Shown piece by piece: positions 53,530 to 62,142 of a DNA stretch of 64,000 bases. Under the pieces are notes generated by a model that was not told where the DNA came from, did not search any database, and worked only from the letters and a program-made list of their open reading frames with translations. A program made the translations under genes and the position numbers. Numbering within the stretch: position 1 is the first letter of the stretch; every line of letters begins with the position of its first letter. Source of the DNA: Paenibacillus pasadenensis DSM 19293 (lineage in GTDB: Bacteria; Bacillota; Bacilli; Paenibacillales; Paenibacillaceae); contig NZ_KE383847.1 in assembly GCF_000422485.1 (NCBI RefSeq), positions 18,713 to 82,712 of the forward strand, in the 5' to 3' direction.

Positions 53530-55752
53530 ATGTTTGACTGGCTCGGCTTTCGAACGGGGCTGCCGCTGTGGATATCCTGCCGGCTGAACCGCGGCCGGAC
53601 GGAGGACGTCAAGGAGATCTTCGAAGGAATCGCGGCGACGCGGGCGGCGCTGCTGCAGGATTGGGCGGAGGAGTACTGGGGCCATATGAGGCGGCTGCGC
53701 GAGCGGCTGCAGCAGGAAGCGGGAGAAGGCGGCGCCGAGGGGCTGCTGGCGAGCGGAGGCGGAGAGGCTTCGCTGCAAGCGGCGTACAGCCGCGCGGGGG
53801 ATTTCACCGAGCTGTTCTTCCTCGACCGGGAGGGAATCGTGACGGCATCGACTTTACCGCGGCACAGCGGGACTGCATATGCTGAAGGACACGCGGAAGG
53901 TCCTGGACCGGGGCTTGCCTATGCGAAGCGCATCGGAGGGCGCTGCCTGTACGGACCTTACCGGGACGAGCGGACGCTCGAGGCCGGGCCGCGCTCGTCG
54001 AGCTTCCACGACCGCATCACGCTGCTGTTCATCGAGCCGGTGCTGGAGGAGGGCCGCTGGGTCGGGGCGCTTTGCGGGCGCGTGCCGGGGGATGTGCTCG
54101 GCGACCTGATCCAGCGGGAGTCGGGACATGTGTACCCCGATTCGGGCGACAACTACCTGTTCATGGCCAAGCCGGAGATCGACCGCTCGATCGAGCCGGG
54201 CACGGCGCTGTCGCGCAGCCGCTTCGAGGATCGGACGTTCACGCGCGGAGACAACCTCAAGGACGGGGTGCGCACCGAGTACGGCGTCGTCCGCATCCAG
54301 GAGCATACCGAGCTGGAGCTGCGGTTCACCGATCCGGCGACGGGCGAGCTGCATCCCGGCGTGGCGAATACGATCCGCAGCGGCTCCAACCTGTTCGTCG
54401 AATTTCCGGGCTATTCGGACTATCGGCATATCCCCGTCATCGGCAAAGGAGTCACGTTCCGCCTGCCGCATCACCCCGATCTGTGGGGAATGATGTGCGA
54501 AGGCGACCTGGAGGAGGTGTACCGGATCCGAAGCATCGACTGGCAGCATCGACGCAGCTCGGCGCTGACGCTGCTGGCCGGAACGGCGCTGTTCGCGCTG
54601 CTCATGGCCGTGCTGCTCGGACTGGACGCCGGTCCGCCCGCGCTGGCGGGCGCGGCCGTCGCGGCCTACGCCGGGCTCGGCATCGCCGGATCGCTGGCGG
54701 CCCGCCGCCGGCTGACGCGGCGGACGGCGGAGCGCCTCGGGGCGCTCGCCCGCTTCATCCGGCTCAACGCCGAGGGCGGGGGCGACCTGACCCAGCGGCT
54801 GCGCACCGAGACGTTCGCCGCAGACGAGACGCGCGAGCTGGCCAAGTGGATCAACAACATGATCGACTCGCTCGAGGGCATCATGCTGCGCGTGCGGACC
54901 GCCTCCGGCGACGTCCGGCTCAGCCAGGGCGACCTGAGCCGCAAGGCGGCCGAGCTGGCCGAGCGGACGGAGCGGGTCAGCGGAGCGATGGGCCAGATGA
55001 TCGCAGGCACGGCCTCCCAGCTGAACGACATCGATGGCGCCAAAGCTTCGGCGCGGCAGATGCGGGAGCAGCTGCGGGAGCTCGAGGAGCAGGCGAGCCG
55101 CGAGCTCGGCGTGGCGCGCGGCGAGGTGGAGCGCATCGGGGAAGCGATGAACGCGATCTCCGACCGCATGGAGCAGTCCGGGCAGACGCTGGGCGGACTC
55201 GTGCAGGCGGTCCGGCAGGTCGGCGAGGTGCTCGGGGCGATCGAGCAGATTTCGGCGCAGACGCACCTGCTGGCGCTGAACGCCTCGATCGAGGCGGCAC
55301 GCGCGGGCGAGAGCGGCCGCGGCTTCGCGGTCGTCGCCGGCGAGATCCGCAAGCTGTCGGAGCTGACGCGGCAGTCGACCGAGCATGTGCGCGCCATCAT
55401 CGAGGGCATCCACGGCGAGGCGGAGCGGGCGACGATGTCGATGGACGAGGGCAGCCGCGCCGTCGAGACCGGGCGGCAGCTGGCCGAGGCGGCAGGCGCC
55501 ATGCTCATGGCCGCCGCCGCAGGGGACGGCCGCAAGGGCGAGGTCGCCGGCGAGGTCGCGCGGCTCATGGAGAGCATCGCGGAGGTGAGCCAGCACAACC
55601 GCCGCATCAGCGCCGAGGCGGAGCGGCAGATGCAGGAGCTGCAGCGGGGCATGGCCCAGGTGCAGGCGACCGCCGGCGAGGCCGAGGCGATCACGGGCCA
55701 GCTGGAGGGCATGGTCGGCCAGTTCCATCTGACCGAATCGCGCGTGCGCTGA
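53530..55752 (+). CDS. Methyl-accepting chemotaxis-type receptor with N-terminal cytoplasmic sensor
   Basis: The 740-residue receptor: residues 1-340 are soluble and contain a cache/PAS-like sensor ([16 protein letters not shown], then [19 protein letters not shown]). Two adjacent membrane helices follow (about 346-365 and 372-392), a HAMP-like linker (395-450), and the signalling domain with its hairpin tip [34 protein letters not shown] (about 578-611). There is no N-terminal membrane helix, so the sensor probably stays inside the cell, unlike classical receptors. ATG at 53530 has AGAGGGGG upstream. Flagellar genes are not in this window. Confidence 0.9.
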   Translation: MFDWLGFRTGLPLWISCRLNRGRTEDVKEIFEGIAATRAALLQDWAEEYWGHMRRLRERLQQEAGEGGAEGLLASGGGEASLQAAYSRAGDFTELFFLDREGIVTASTLPRHSGTAYAEGHAEGPGPGLAYAKRIGGRCLYGPYRDERTLEAGPRSSSFHDRITLLFIEPVLEEGRWVGALCGRVPGDVLGDLIQRESGHVYPDSGDNYLFMAKPEIDRSIEPGTALSRSRFEDRTFTRGDNLKDGVRTEYGVVRIQEHTELELRFTDPATGELHPGVANTIRSGSNLFVEFPGYSDYRHIPVIGKGVTFRLPHHPDLWGMMCEGDLEEVYRIRSIDWQHRRSSALTLLAGTALFALLMAVLLGLDAGPPALAGAAVAAYAGLGIAGSLAARRRLTRRTAERLGALARFIRLNAEGGGDLTQRLRTETFAADETRELAKWINNMIDSLEGIMLRVRTASGDVRLSQGDLSRKAAELAERTERVSGAMGQMIAGTASQLNDIDGAKASARQMREQLRELEEQASRELGVARGEVERIGEAMNAISDRMEQSGQTLGGLVQAVRQVGEVLGAIEQISAQTHLLALNASIEAARAGESGRGFAVVAGEIRKLSELTRQSTEHVRAIIEGIHGEAERATMSMDEGSRAVETGRQLAEAAGAMLMAAAAGDGRKGEVAGEVARLMESIAEVSQHNRRISAEAERQMQELQRGMAQVQATAGEAEAITGQLEGMVGQFHLTESRVR

Positions 55753-55882
55753 AAGGCTCGGCGGACCTGATGGGCGCAGGGCCGCGGCGCGCGGAACGGC
55801 GTAAAGCCCGTGCACGCGAGGCAAGCACGCCCTGGTGCGCGAGCGCGGCCGGCTGCTCCGCGGCCGCGCATTCAGCCGGCTA

Positions 55883-56005
55883 ATCGGCAAGGTGGCGGCG
55901 TTGCCGCGCGGTCCAAGCGGATGATCGGCAAGGAGGCGGCGTTGCCGCGCGGTCCAACCGGATAATCGGCAAGGAGGCGGCGTTGCCGCGCGGTCCAAGC
56001 CGGCT
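55883..56005. repeat. 41-bp intergenic tandem repeat array (3 units), hairpin in every unit
   Basis: Units begin ATCGGCAAGG at 55883, 55924 and 55965. Each holds GCGGC-GTT-GCCGC and a wider CGGCAA/TTGCCG pairing. A stretch of GC-rich stems (GCGCGGCC/GGCCGCGC, 55840-55869) precedes it after the receptor stop. Frames are not preserved, so it is non-coding. Confidence 0.88.
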
Positions 56006-56027
56006 AGCGTGCTGCGGATCCGGCCGC

Positions 56028-56053
56028 AAAAAGACCCGATCGGGTCTTTTTTT
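56028..56053. terminator. Terminator after the 41-bp array
   Basis: AAAAAGACCC-GATC-GGGTCTTTTTTT, a perfect two-way stem with T run. Confidence 0.85.
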
Positions 56054-56186
56054 GCATCCTCTTTAGTAAGGATATCGGGGGAATAGCGGGTCGAGGGAGG
56101 ATTGAAGCGTGGATGGATGCGATGAAGGGGTCCGGAGTACCTTCGTGGGACGTGTCGGGCAGGAGCGCCGGTCGATGAGCTGCCAA

Positions 56187-56374
56187 CGACTCCTCAAACC
56201 GGTAGAAGGTTGCTTTTGGACAAGACAAGTTGCTTGCGACTCGTGAAAAGCTTAGCGGCGGAACTAACCGTCTAGACGTTGAAAAGACGGGACGAAGTCC
56301 CGTCTAAGCGTCTGAGGAGTCGCCCGGCTTGCGGCAAAGGCCGCAAAAGGGCTTATAAGCTTTTCAGGAGTCGC
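56187..56374 (+). ncRNA. Candidate structured RNA with mutually exclusive long-range stems
   Basis: No recognised gene occupies 56054-56533. Two long-range pairings cross and cannot both form in a simple fold: CGACTCCTCA (56187-56196) with TGAGGAGTCG (56313-56322), 10 of 10, and GCGACTCGTGAAAAGCTT (56236-56253) with 56357-56374, 17 of 18. Inside are local hairpins AGACGGGAC-GAA-GTCCCGTCT (56285-56305) and TTGCGGC/GCCGCAA (56329-56346); AGGAC-CAA-GTCCT follows near 56392. Purine-rich loops on the plus strand suggest that strand. A GTG frame of 45 codons with GGGAGG upstream (56109-56246) ends inside the first arm of the second stem. I see no promoter, so transcription is unproven. Confidence 0.45.
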
Positions 56375-56533
56375 CTGCGATGCAGGACCAAGTCCTTAGG
56401 CGTCCGGCAGGAGGCTGTCCCGGAAGGGGTCGGCATGCCGCCAGCGTCAGGCGCAGCGTCAGCGCCGGCTGCCCGATGCCTTCGGCAGCGTGAGGCTCGG
56501 CTGTTCGCCGTGCCGTCCCCGACAGCCTGCGAG

Positions 56534-56938
56534 CTAGCGGTCGCCGGTGATGCGGATGCGGTACTCGCGCGAGCGGGAGCCGTCGAACTCGCAGAAGTAG
56601 ATGCCTTGCCAGCGTCCGAGCGCGAGGCGTCCGCCCTCGATCGGAACGAGCTGGCTCGTGCCCGTCGTCAGCGCCTTCAGATGGGCGGCCGTGTTGCCCT
56701 CGGCATGGCGGTAGCGCGGATGCTCCCACGGATAGACCTCGTCCAGGCGCAGCAGGATGTCGTGCTTCACGTCCGGGTCGGCGTTCTCCTGGATGGTTAA
56801 TCCAGCGGTCGTATGGGGACAGTATACCAGGACTTCCCCGCTCTGAATGCCGGCTGCCTGGACATGGGACTGGACTTGCCGGGTAATGTCGATCATCTCA
56901 TCGCGCCGCAGCGTGCGCAGCGTTTCGGTGACAAGCAT
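56534..56938 (-). CDS. yjbQ: YjbQ family protein (UPF0047, thiamine-phosphate-synthase-like)
   Basis: The 134-residue protein has the complete YjbQ pattern: GEVLVYCPHTTAGLTIQEN with His and acid residues, HPRYRHAEGNTAAHLKALTTGTSQLVPIEGGRLALGRWQGIYFCEFDGSR, and an end REYRIRITG. E. coli YjbQ has weak thiamine phosphate synthase activity, which may not be the real role. ATG at 56938 has AGGAGCGAGG upstream, with a promoter at 56990-57019. It is a single gene. Confidence 0.93.
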   Translation of the reverse strand: MLVTETLRTLRRDEMIDITRQVQSHVQAAGIQSGEVLVYCPHTTAGLTIQENADPDVKHDILLRLDEVYPWEHPRYRHAEGNTAAHLKALTTGTSQLVPIEGGRLALGRWQGIYFCEFDGSRSREYRIRITGDR

Positions 56939-56989
56939 GGGCCTCGCTCCTATTCTTTCGTGGATTTTTCACCGTCAGGCATCGCTGCC

Positions 56990-57019
56990 ATCATAACCTC
57001 CGCTGGCGCGATCCTTCAA
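56990..57019 (-). promoter_or_regulatory. Promoter of yjbQ
   Basis: On the minus strand -35 TTGAAG (57014-57019), 18 bases, -10 TATGAT (56990-56995). Confidence 0.6.
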
Positions 57020-57150
57020 CAGTTGGTAAACTTATGGAACAAGCGGCGAACCAGGCCCAGCCCTGACCGCCCCGCGTCCGTCCCGGCGCGATCCGCCGGG
57101 GGACCTGCAGCCTCATGTCCGATCTTACATCCTTAAGGAGTGGTTCAATC

Positions 57151-58032
57151 TTGACGCATATCCGCAAAGCCATTATTCCAGCCGGCGGGCTGGGCACGCG
57201 CTTCCTTCCGGCGACCAAGGCGCAGCCGAAGGAAATGATGCCGCTGATCGACAAGCCGGCGATCCAATACATTGTCGAGGAAGCGGTCGCCTCCGGCATC
57301 GAGAGCATCATGATCGTGAGCGGGCGCAACAAGCGGGCGATCGAGGATCACTTCGACAAATCCGTGGAGCTGGAGGCCGAGCTGGAGGAGCGGGGCAACG
57401 AGGAGATGCTGGAGCTCGTCCGCGGCATCTCCAAGCTGGCCGACATCGTCTACGTGCGCCAGCGCGAGCCGCTCGGCCTCGGCCATGCGGTGCTGTGCGC
57501 GCGCAGCTTCATCGGCAGCGAGCCGTTCGCGGTGCTGCTCGGCGACGACATCCTGCGCTCGAAGCAGCCTTGCCTGGGCGAAATGATGAACTACTACCGC
57601 GAGACCGGCTCCTCGGTCATCTCGGTCATGGAAGTGCCGTGGGAGCAGACGCATAAATACGGCATCGTCGATCTGGAAGGCGACGGCCTGTTCCCCCGCA
57701 TCCGCAACCTGGTCGAGAAGCCGGCTCCCGGCGAAGCGCCGTCCAACTGGGCGGTCGTCGGCCGGTACGTGCTCGATCCGGCCGTGTTCCGCCTGCTGGA
57801 GCGCGCCGAGCCCGGCAAGGGCGGCGAGATCCAGTTGACGGACAGCCTGCAGAAGCTGAATTCCGTGCTGCCGATGCACGCCTACAAGTTCCAGGGCCGC
57901 CGCCACGATGTCGGCGACAAGCTCGGCTTCGTGCAGGCGACGATCGACATGGCGCTCGAGCGGGACGATCTGGCCGACGCCGTGCGCGAATACATGCGGA
58001 GCAAGCTGCATCCGGAGCCGGCCGGGACCTGA
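57151..58032 (+). CDS. galU: UTP-glucose-1-phosphate uridylyltransferase
   Basis: The 293-residue enzyme makes UDP-glucose from UTP and glucose-1-phosphate for cell wall polymers, glycolipids and galactose use. Nucleotide-binding start IRKAIIPAGGLGTRFLPATKAQPKEMMPLIDKPAIQYIVEE, LGHAVLCARSFIG, FAVLLGDDI, and NLVEKPAPGEAPSNWAVVGRYVL are all present. The start is TTG at 57151 with AAGGAG 10 bases upstream; there is no ATG in range. It is followed by a terminator. B. subtilis GtaB is the equivalent. Confidence 0.96.
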   Translation: MTHIRKAIIPAGGLGTRFLPATKAQPKEMMPLIDKPAIQYIVEEAVASGIESIMIVSGRNKRAIEDHFDKSVELEAELEERGNEEMLELVRGISKLADIVYVRQREPLGLGHAVLCARSFIGSEPFAVLLGDDILRSKQPCLGEMMNYYRETGSSVISVMEVPWEQTHKYGIVDLEGDGLFPRIRNLVEKPAPGEAPSNWAVVGRYVLDPAVFRLLERAEPGKGGEIQLTDSLQKLNSVLPMHAYKFQGRRHDVGDKLGFVQATIDMALERDDLADAVREYMRSKLHPEPAGT

Positions 58033-58057
58033 TGTCCGGGACGGACGGCGCCCCGCC

Positions 58058-58090
58058 AAGCCATCCCTTCCTTTGCGGATGGCTTTTTTT
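58058..58090 (+). terminator. Terminator of galU
   Basis: AAGCCATCC, 10-base loop, GGATGGCTT and five T. Confidence 0.85.
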
Positions 58091-58234
58091 CATGAGCGGA
58101 AGGCTTTTCGGCCGGGATGATCGTTCGAATCGGGCAGGATGGGAAACAAACGCCGGGAATCGGCGTATGAACGCAAGACGCCCCGAACCTCCGAGGAGGG
58201 GGGCGAATGGAAGCGATGGCGGAGGCATGAAGCA

Positions 58235-59629
58235 ATGAGCAGTGGACCGGAATCGACGAAACGGGAATCGGGCGGCATCCGCACCGCATGCCCTTATTGC
58301 GGCTTCAAGACGCTGGACGACGAGGCCAGCTTCTGCAGCCGCTGCGGCAAGCCGCTGCATACGGCGGCCCTGCTCGTGCGGCGCCGCGAGCGGGTCGAAT
58401 GGCTGGAGCAGATCCAGGAAATCGGGACCGCTCCGTCCGGGGCGGCCCCGGACGCGCGCGAGCTGATGGAGCGCATGCGCGAGGACGAGCGGCTGGATCA
58501 GGCGGAGCATGCTCCCGCCGATCCGTCGCGGCCCGCCTACGCGCAGGCGGAGCGTCCTGCCGCCGGCTGGCGGATGGCGCTGCGGCGCACGCGCAGGCAG
58601 TGGCTGCCGCCTGCGCTCGCGCTGCTGATCGGCTGCGCGGGCATCGCGGGCGTGCTCGCCCGCGAGCTGCGCCTCAACGATCGGGCCGAGGCGTGGCAGC
58701 AGCAGGCTTCGCGGGAGGCGCTCGCCGGCCGCTATCCGCAAGCGGAGCAGCTCCTGGAGCGCGCCGCGCAGGTGCGGCCGGATGGAGCGGGCCTGCTGCG
58801 CGATCTCGACATCGCGCGGCAGGCGCGGCGGCTCGACGACCAGGTCAAGGAAGCGGCGAGGCTGCTGGAGGGCGGCCGCCTGGAGCAGGCCGAAGGCGAG
58901 CTGCGGCAGGTGCAGGCTGCGATGGCGAACCGCCAGGAGCGGGTGTTCGATCCCGTTCGCGGCCGCATCGGGGACGAGGCGGCGCGCCTCGCCGTCAAGC
59001 AGGTATCGCAGGAGCTGGACGGACTGGACAGCGTGGCCGAGCTCGCGGATCGCTTGCAGCGCCTGCGCGGCCTGCAGGATGCCGGCGCGGCCCAGCTGCG
59101 GCAGCGCATCCTCGACCTCATCGTCGAGACCGGCGCGGCCAAGGCCGAGGCGCTGCTGCGCGCGCGCGACTACTCCGCGGCGCTCGCGGCCGTGGCGGAG
59201 GCGAGGGAGCATGCCGGCGCGGTCGAGCCGCTCAAGGAGCTGGAGGCGCGGATCGGACGCGAGCGGGAGAACTACGAGCGGCAGGAGCAGCAGCGCCTGG
59301 CGGCGGCCCGGCAGATCGCGTACGACGAGCAGCTGCGCAACCGCACCGCCGCCGTCGCGGTGCGCAGCGTCAAGGTCGGCCGGGATGGAGAAGGACGGGC
59401 CGTCGTGACCGGCGAGGTCGAGAGCAAGGCGACGCGCGGCATCCATTCCGTGCAGCTCGAATACAAGCTGCTCGATGCCGAAGGCCGCAGCGTCGGCACG
59501 GTCACCGCCCGCACGGAGCCGGACGTGTCGATCGAGCCGGGGGGCCGGGCATCCTTCCGCGGGGTGCGGACGATGCCGCCGGGCGAGCTGACCGCCGTCA
59601 TCACCAAGGCGACGTGGTACATTGAGTAG
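58235..59629 (+). CDS. Zinc-ribbon membrane protein with C-terminal FxLYD-like domain
   Basis: The 464-residue protein begins with a zinc ribbon (CPYCGFKTLDDEASFCSRCGK, Cys-x2-Cys ... Cys-x2-Cys, about 20-40). One membrane helix follows (about 121-143, LPPALALLIGCAGIAGVLA), then a long helical region with degenerate 30-35-residue repeats like LLEGGRLEQAEGELRQVQAA, and a beta domain at the end (VRSVKVGRDGEGRAVVTGEVESKATRGIHSVQLEYKLLDAEG) of FxLYD type. The ribbon should be cytoplasmic and the rest outside. ATG at 58235 has GGAGG 9 bases upstream. The protease gene follows 21 bases after, so the two are likely co-transcribed and may act together in envelope stress. Confidence 0.82.
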   Translation: MSSGPESTKRESGGIRTACPYCGFKTLDDEASFCSRCGKPLHTAALLVRRRERVEWLEQIQEIGTAPSGAAPDARELMERMREDERLDQAEHAPADPSRPAYAQAERPAAGWRMALRRTRRQWLPPALALLIGCAGIAGVLARELRLNDRAEAWQQQASREALAGRYPQAEQLLERAAQVRPDGAGLLRDLDIARQARRLDDQVKEAARLLEGGRLEQAEGELRQVQAAMANRQERVFDPVRGRIGDEAARLAVKQVSQELDGLDSVAELADRLQRLRGLQDAGAAQLRQRILDLIVETGAAKAEALLRARDYSAALAAVAEAREHAGAVEPLKELEARIGRERENYERQEQQRLAAARQIAYDEQLRNRTAAVAVRSVKVGRDGEGRAVVTGEVESKATRGIHSVQLEYKLLDAEGRSVGTVTARTEPDVSIEPGGRASFRGVRTMPPGELTAVITKATWYIE

Positions 59630-59650
59630 CCGCCGGAAAGAGGGAACCGT

Positions 59651-60808
59651 ATGAATTGGAAGAGAAGCTGGCCGGCGGCCCTTAGCGCCCTGCTGCTGCT
59701 GGGGGGCGGAGCGGCTTCGCTCGCGATCCACCTCGACCTGCCCCGGCGGGCCGGCGCGGAGCCGCTGCTGGCCGTCCTCCCGAGCGGAGGGGCGGGCAGC
59801 GCCAGCGCTTTGAAGGAAGTCATTTTCAACACGCAGAAAAAGGTGTTCACGATCCAGAGCGACAGCGGCCTCGGCTCGGGCTTCCTGTACAACGACCGCG
59901 GCGACCTGCTGACGAACGCGCATGTCGTGGCCGGCTCGCGCACGGTGAGGGTGATCGCCTCCGACGCCAGGGAGCTGGTCGGCGAAGTGATCGGCATCGG
60001 ATCCGAGCTCGACGTCGCCGTCGTGCGCGTGCCGGAGCTGTCCGGCTCCCAGCCGCTCAAGCTGGAGCGCGCCGGGCGGGTCGAGGTCGGCGATCCGGTG
60101 CTCGCGGTCGGCAGTCCGCTCGGCCTGCAGAGCACGGTGACGACCGGCATCGTCAGCGGCCTCGGACGCAACTTCGCGATGAAGCCGTATGTGTACCGCA
60201 ATCTGTACCAGATCTCGGCGTCGATCGCGCCCGGCAACAGCGGCGGTCCGCTCGTCGACCAGCGCACCGGGGCGGTGCTCGGCATGAACTCGGCGGAGAT
60301 GCAGGACGGAGAGATCGGCTTCAGCATCCCGATCGCGGACGTGCTCGGCCTCGCCGAGGGCTGGTCGAACAGCTCGATGGAGGAGCTGCCCGGCGTCTCG
60401 GACGATGAAGCGGGCACGGCGGCCGGCCGGAAGACCATTACGGACTACGCCGGCTACCTCGTGTCCCGCTTTTACGAAAGCCTGAGCAACGGCGACTACC
60501 TGTACGCCTATTCGCTGCTCGGCTACAGCTGGAAGGCGCAGGACCCGTACGAGGACTTCCGCAAAGGCTACCTGCCGACGAAGAATGTCGTCATCAAGAG
60601 CCTGAACGTGACCAGGAACGGCGAGCGCAGCGCGACCGTCAAGGCGGTCATCGAGGCCGAGGAGCATGGACAGGACGGCGCGAGCTCCAAGCGCAACTTC
60701 GAGGTGACGTACAAGGTCGGCTACGAGAACGACCAGCTCAAGCTGATCGACGGCAAGGGCAAGGAGCTCGACGCGGCAGGCAAGGAAGCGCCCAAGAAGA
60801 AAGGCTGA
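59651..60808 (+). CDS. HtrA/DegP-type membrane-anchored serine protease
   Basis: The 385-residue protein starts with a membrane anchor or signal peptide (about 9-27). The trypsin-like domain has the catalytic triad His in LLTNAHVVAGS, Asp in SELDVAVVRVP and Ser in ASIAPGNSGGPLVDQRTG, with oxyanion region GSPLGLQSTVTTGIVSGL. There is no PDZ domain; the last 120 residues form another alpha-beta domain (DYAGYLVSRFYESLSNGDYLYAYSLLGYSW) that looks like a nuclear-transport-factor-2-like fold, and a Lys-rich end. GAGGG lies upstream of ATG. It follows the zinc-ribbon gene. Confidence 0.88.
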   Translation: MNWKRSWPAALSALLLLGGGAASLAIHLDLPRRAGAEPLLAVLPSGGAGSASALKEVIFNTQKKVFTIQSDSGLGSGFLYNDRGDLLTNAHVVAGSRTVRVIASDARELVGEVIGIGSELDVAVVRVPELSGSQPLKLERAGRVEVGDPVLAVGSPLGLQSTVTTGIVSGLGRNFAMKPYVYRNLYQISASIAPGNSGGPLVDQRTGAVLGMNSAEMQDGEIGFSIPIADVLGLAEGWSNSSMEELPGVSDDEAGTAAGRKTITDYAGYLVSRFYESLSNGDYLYAYSLLGYSWKAQDPYEDFRKGYLPTKNVVIKSLNVTRNGERSATVKAVIEAEEHGQDGASSKRNFEVTYKVGYENDQLKLIDGKGKELDAAGKEAPKKKG

Positions 60809-60899
60809 GGAGCAAAGCTTGAGGAACAAAGCTTGAGCAAAGCTTGAGGAGCAGAGCTTGACGAGCAAAGCTCGCTAGCAGAGCTTCAGGAGCAAGCCT
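60809..60899. repeat. Degenerate short tandem repeats (AGCAAAGCTTGAGG type)
   Basis: Units of 11-16 bp containing AGCAAAGCTTGA or AGCAGAGCTTGA recur about seven times directly after the protease stop, before the terminator. They are irregular and non-coding. Confidence 0.75.
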
Positions 60900-60910
60900 G
60901 CGAAAAGAAG

Positions 60911-60957
60911 AAAGCAGCCCGTAGCCGGCTTCGATGCTGGCTACGGGCTGCTTTTTT
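60911..60957. terminator. Bidirectional terminator between protease and cobA genes
   Basis: AAGCAGCCCGTAGCC ... GGCTACGGGCTGCTT with T run on the plus side and A run on the other. Confidence 0.9.
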
Positions 60958-60979
60958 GCGTGGCGGCGCGGCGGAAGGG

Positions 60980-61747
60980 CTAGCCGGCGGTGGATTCGAG
61001 CTGGGCGGAGAGCGCCTGCAGGCGCTCGCGGATGAGCACGACCTCGCCGATGACGATCAGCGCCGGATTGGCGGCTCCTGCCGATGCGGCCAGGGCGGGC
61101 AGCCCGGCGAGCGTGCCGACGAGCGTCCGGCTGCCGGCCGTCGTGGCGCGCTCTACGATCGCGGCCGGGGTGCCGGCCGGCTTGCCGTGGCGGAGCAGCT
61201 CCGCTGCGATCGCTTCCAGCCGGGAGATGCCCATGTAGACGACCAGCGTGTCGACGCCATGCGCGAGCAGATCCCAGCGCGGCTCCGGGGAATCCGCGCT
61301 CGCCCTCGTTCCGGAGACGCAGGCGAAGGAGGCGCTGACGCCGCGGTGGGTGAGCGGGATGCCCTCGGCCGCGGCGGCGCCGGAGGCGGAGGTGACGCCG
61401 GGCACGAGCTCCCACGGGATGCCGTGCCGCGCCAGCTCGAGCGCCTCCTCGCCGCCGCGTCCGAAGACGAGCGGATCGCCGCCCTTGAGCCGCACGACGG
61501 CCAGCCCCTGCGAGGCGAAGCGCACGAGCAGGGCGTTGATCTGCTCCTGGCTCATGGCGTGGCGGCCGGGCGCCTTGCCGCAATAGATGCGCCGCGAGGA
61601 GGAGGAGGCCTCCTCCAGCAGCTGCGGACTGACGAGCCGGTCGTACAGGATGACGTCCGCCTGCTGCAGGCGGCGCAGCGCCTTGACGGCGATCAGCTCG
61701 GGATCGCCCGGGCCGGCTCCGACGATCGAGACGAGGCCCGGCTTCAT
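60980..61747 (-). CDS. cobA: Uroporphyrinogen-III C-methyltransferase
   Basis: The 255-residue SAM enzyme methylates uroporphyrinogen III to precorrin-2, the start of siroheme synthesis. It shows VGAGPGDPELIAVKALRRLQQADVILYDRLVSP at the N-terminus, the tetrapyrrole segment RLKGGDPLVFGRGGEEAL, and VVYMGISRLEAI. The siroheme is needed by NirB two genes upstream. The ATG at 61747 overlaps the stop of nirD by 4 bp. It is the last gene of nirB-nirD-cobA and ends at a two-way terminator. Confidence 0.95.
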   Translation of the reverse strand: MKPGLVSIVGAGPGDPELIAVKALRRLQQADVILYDRLVSPQLLEEASSSSRRIYCGKAPGRHAMSQEQINALLVRFASQGLAVVRLKGGDPLVFGRGGEEALELARHGIPWELVPGVTSASGAAAAEGIPLTHRGVSASFACVSGTRASADSPEPRWDLLAHGVDTLVVYMGISRLEAIAAELLRHGKPAGTPAAIVERATTAGSRTLVGTLAGLPALAASAGAANPALIVIGEVVLIRERLQALSAQLESTAG

Positions 61748-62142
61748 GGCCGGCCCTCTCGCCCTGAGGCGGAGGCGGGAGCGGTCCCCGCGCCGCGGGC
61801 GGCCTCCAGCGCGGAGGCGGCGTCCGGACGCTCCGCCGTCTCGACCCAGACGCTGCCGTCCGCATCGACGTCCGCCGCGTAGGTGCGCACGGAGCCCTCG
61901 TCGGGCGCCTGCGCCTGCCCGGTGCGCAGGTCGATCTTCCAATCATGGAGCGGGCAGTGCACGGCAGAGCCGCACACCATGCCCTCCGACAGCTTGCCGC
62001 CCTTGTGCGGGCAGCGGTTCTCCACGGCGAGCACCTCGCCGTCCGTCAGCTTGAACAGCGCGATCTCCTCGCCGCCGACGACGGCGATGCGCGAGCCGAG
62101 CGCGTCGATCTGCCCGGCCTGGCCTACCCGGTGCCTGCTCAT
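61744..62142 (-). CDS. nirD: Nitrite reductase small subunit (Rieske type)
   Basis: The 132-residue protein has a Rieske [2Fe-2S] fold with ligands in CPHKGG and CPLHDW. Both typical Cys-x-His pairs are present, so it can hold a cluster, unlike E. coli NirD, which lacks the ligands. ATGA overlap with nirB couples translation. It partners NirB in NADH-dependent nitrite reduction to ammonium. An Ala-rich, low-complexity C-terminal end adds about 25 residues to the usual length. Confidence 0.94.
   Translation of the reverse strand: MSRHRVGQAGQIDALGSRIAVVGGEEIALFKLTDGEVLAVENRCPHKGGKLSEGMVCGSAVHCPLHDWKIDLRTGQAQAPDEGSVRTYAADVDADGSVWVETAERPDAASALEAARGAGTAPASASGREGRP

Noticed and set aside
56004-56228. 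A 74-codon minus-strand frame over the terminator region.
   Set aside because: It runs through a strong intrinsic terminator and has no ribosome site.
57626-60868. A minus-strand open frame of about 1080 codons opposite galU, the zinc-ribbon gene and the protease.
   Set aside because: Antisense shadow crossing a terminator and three real genes.
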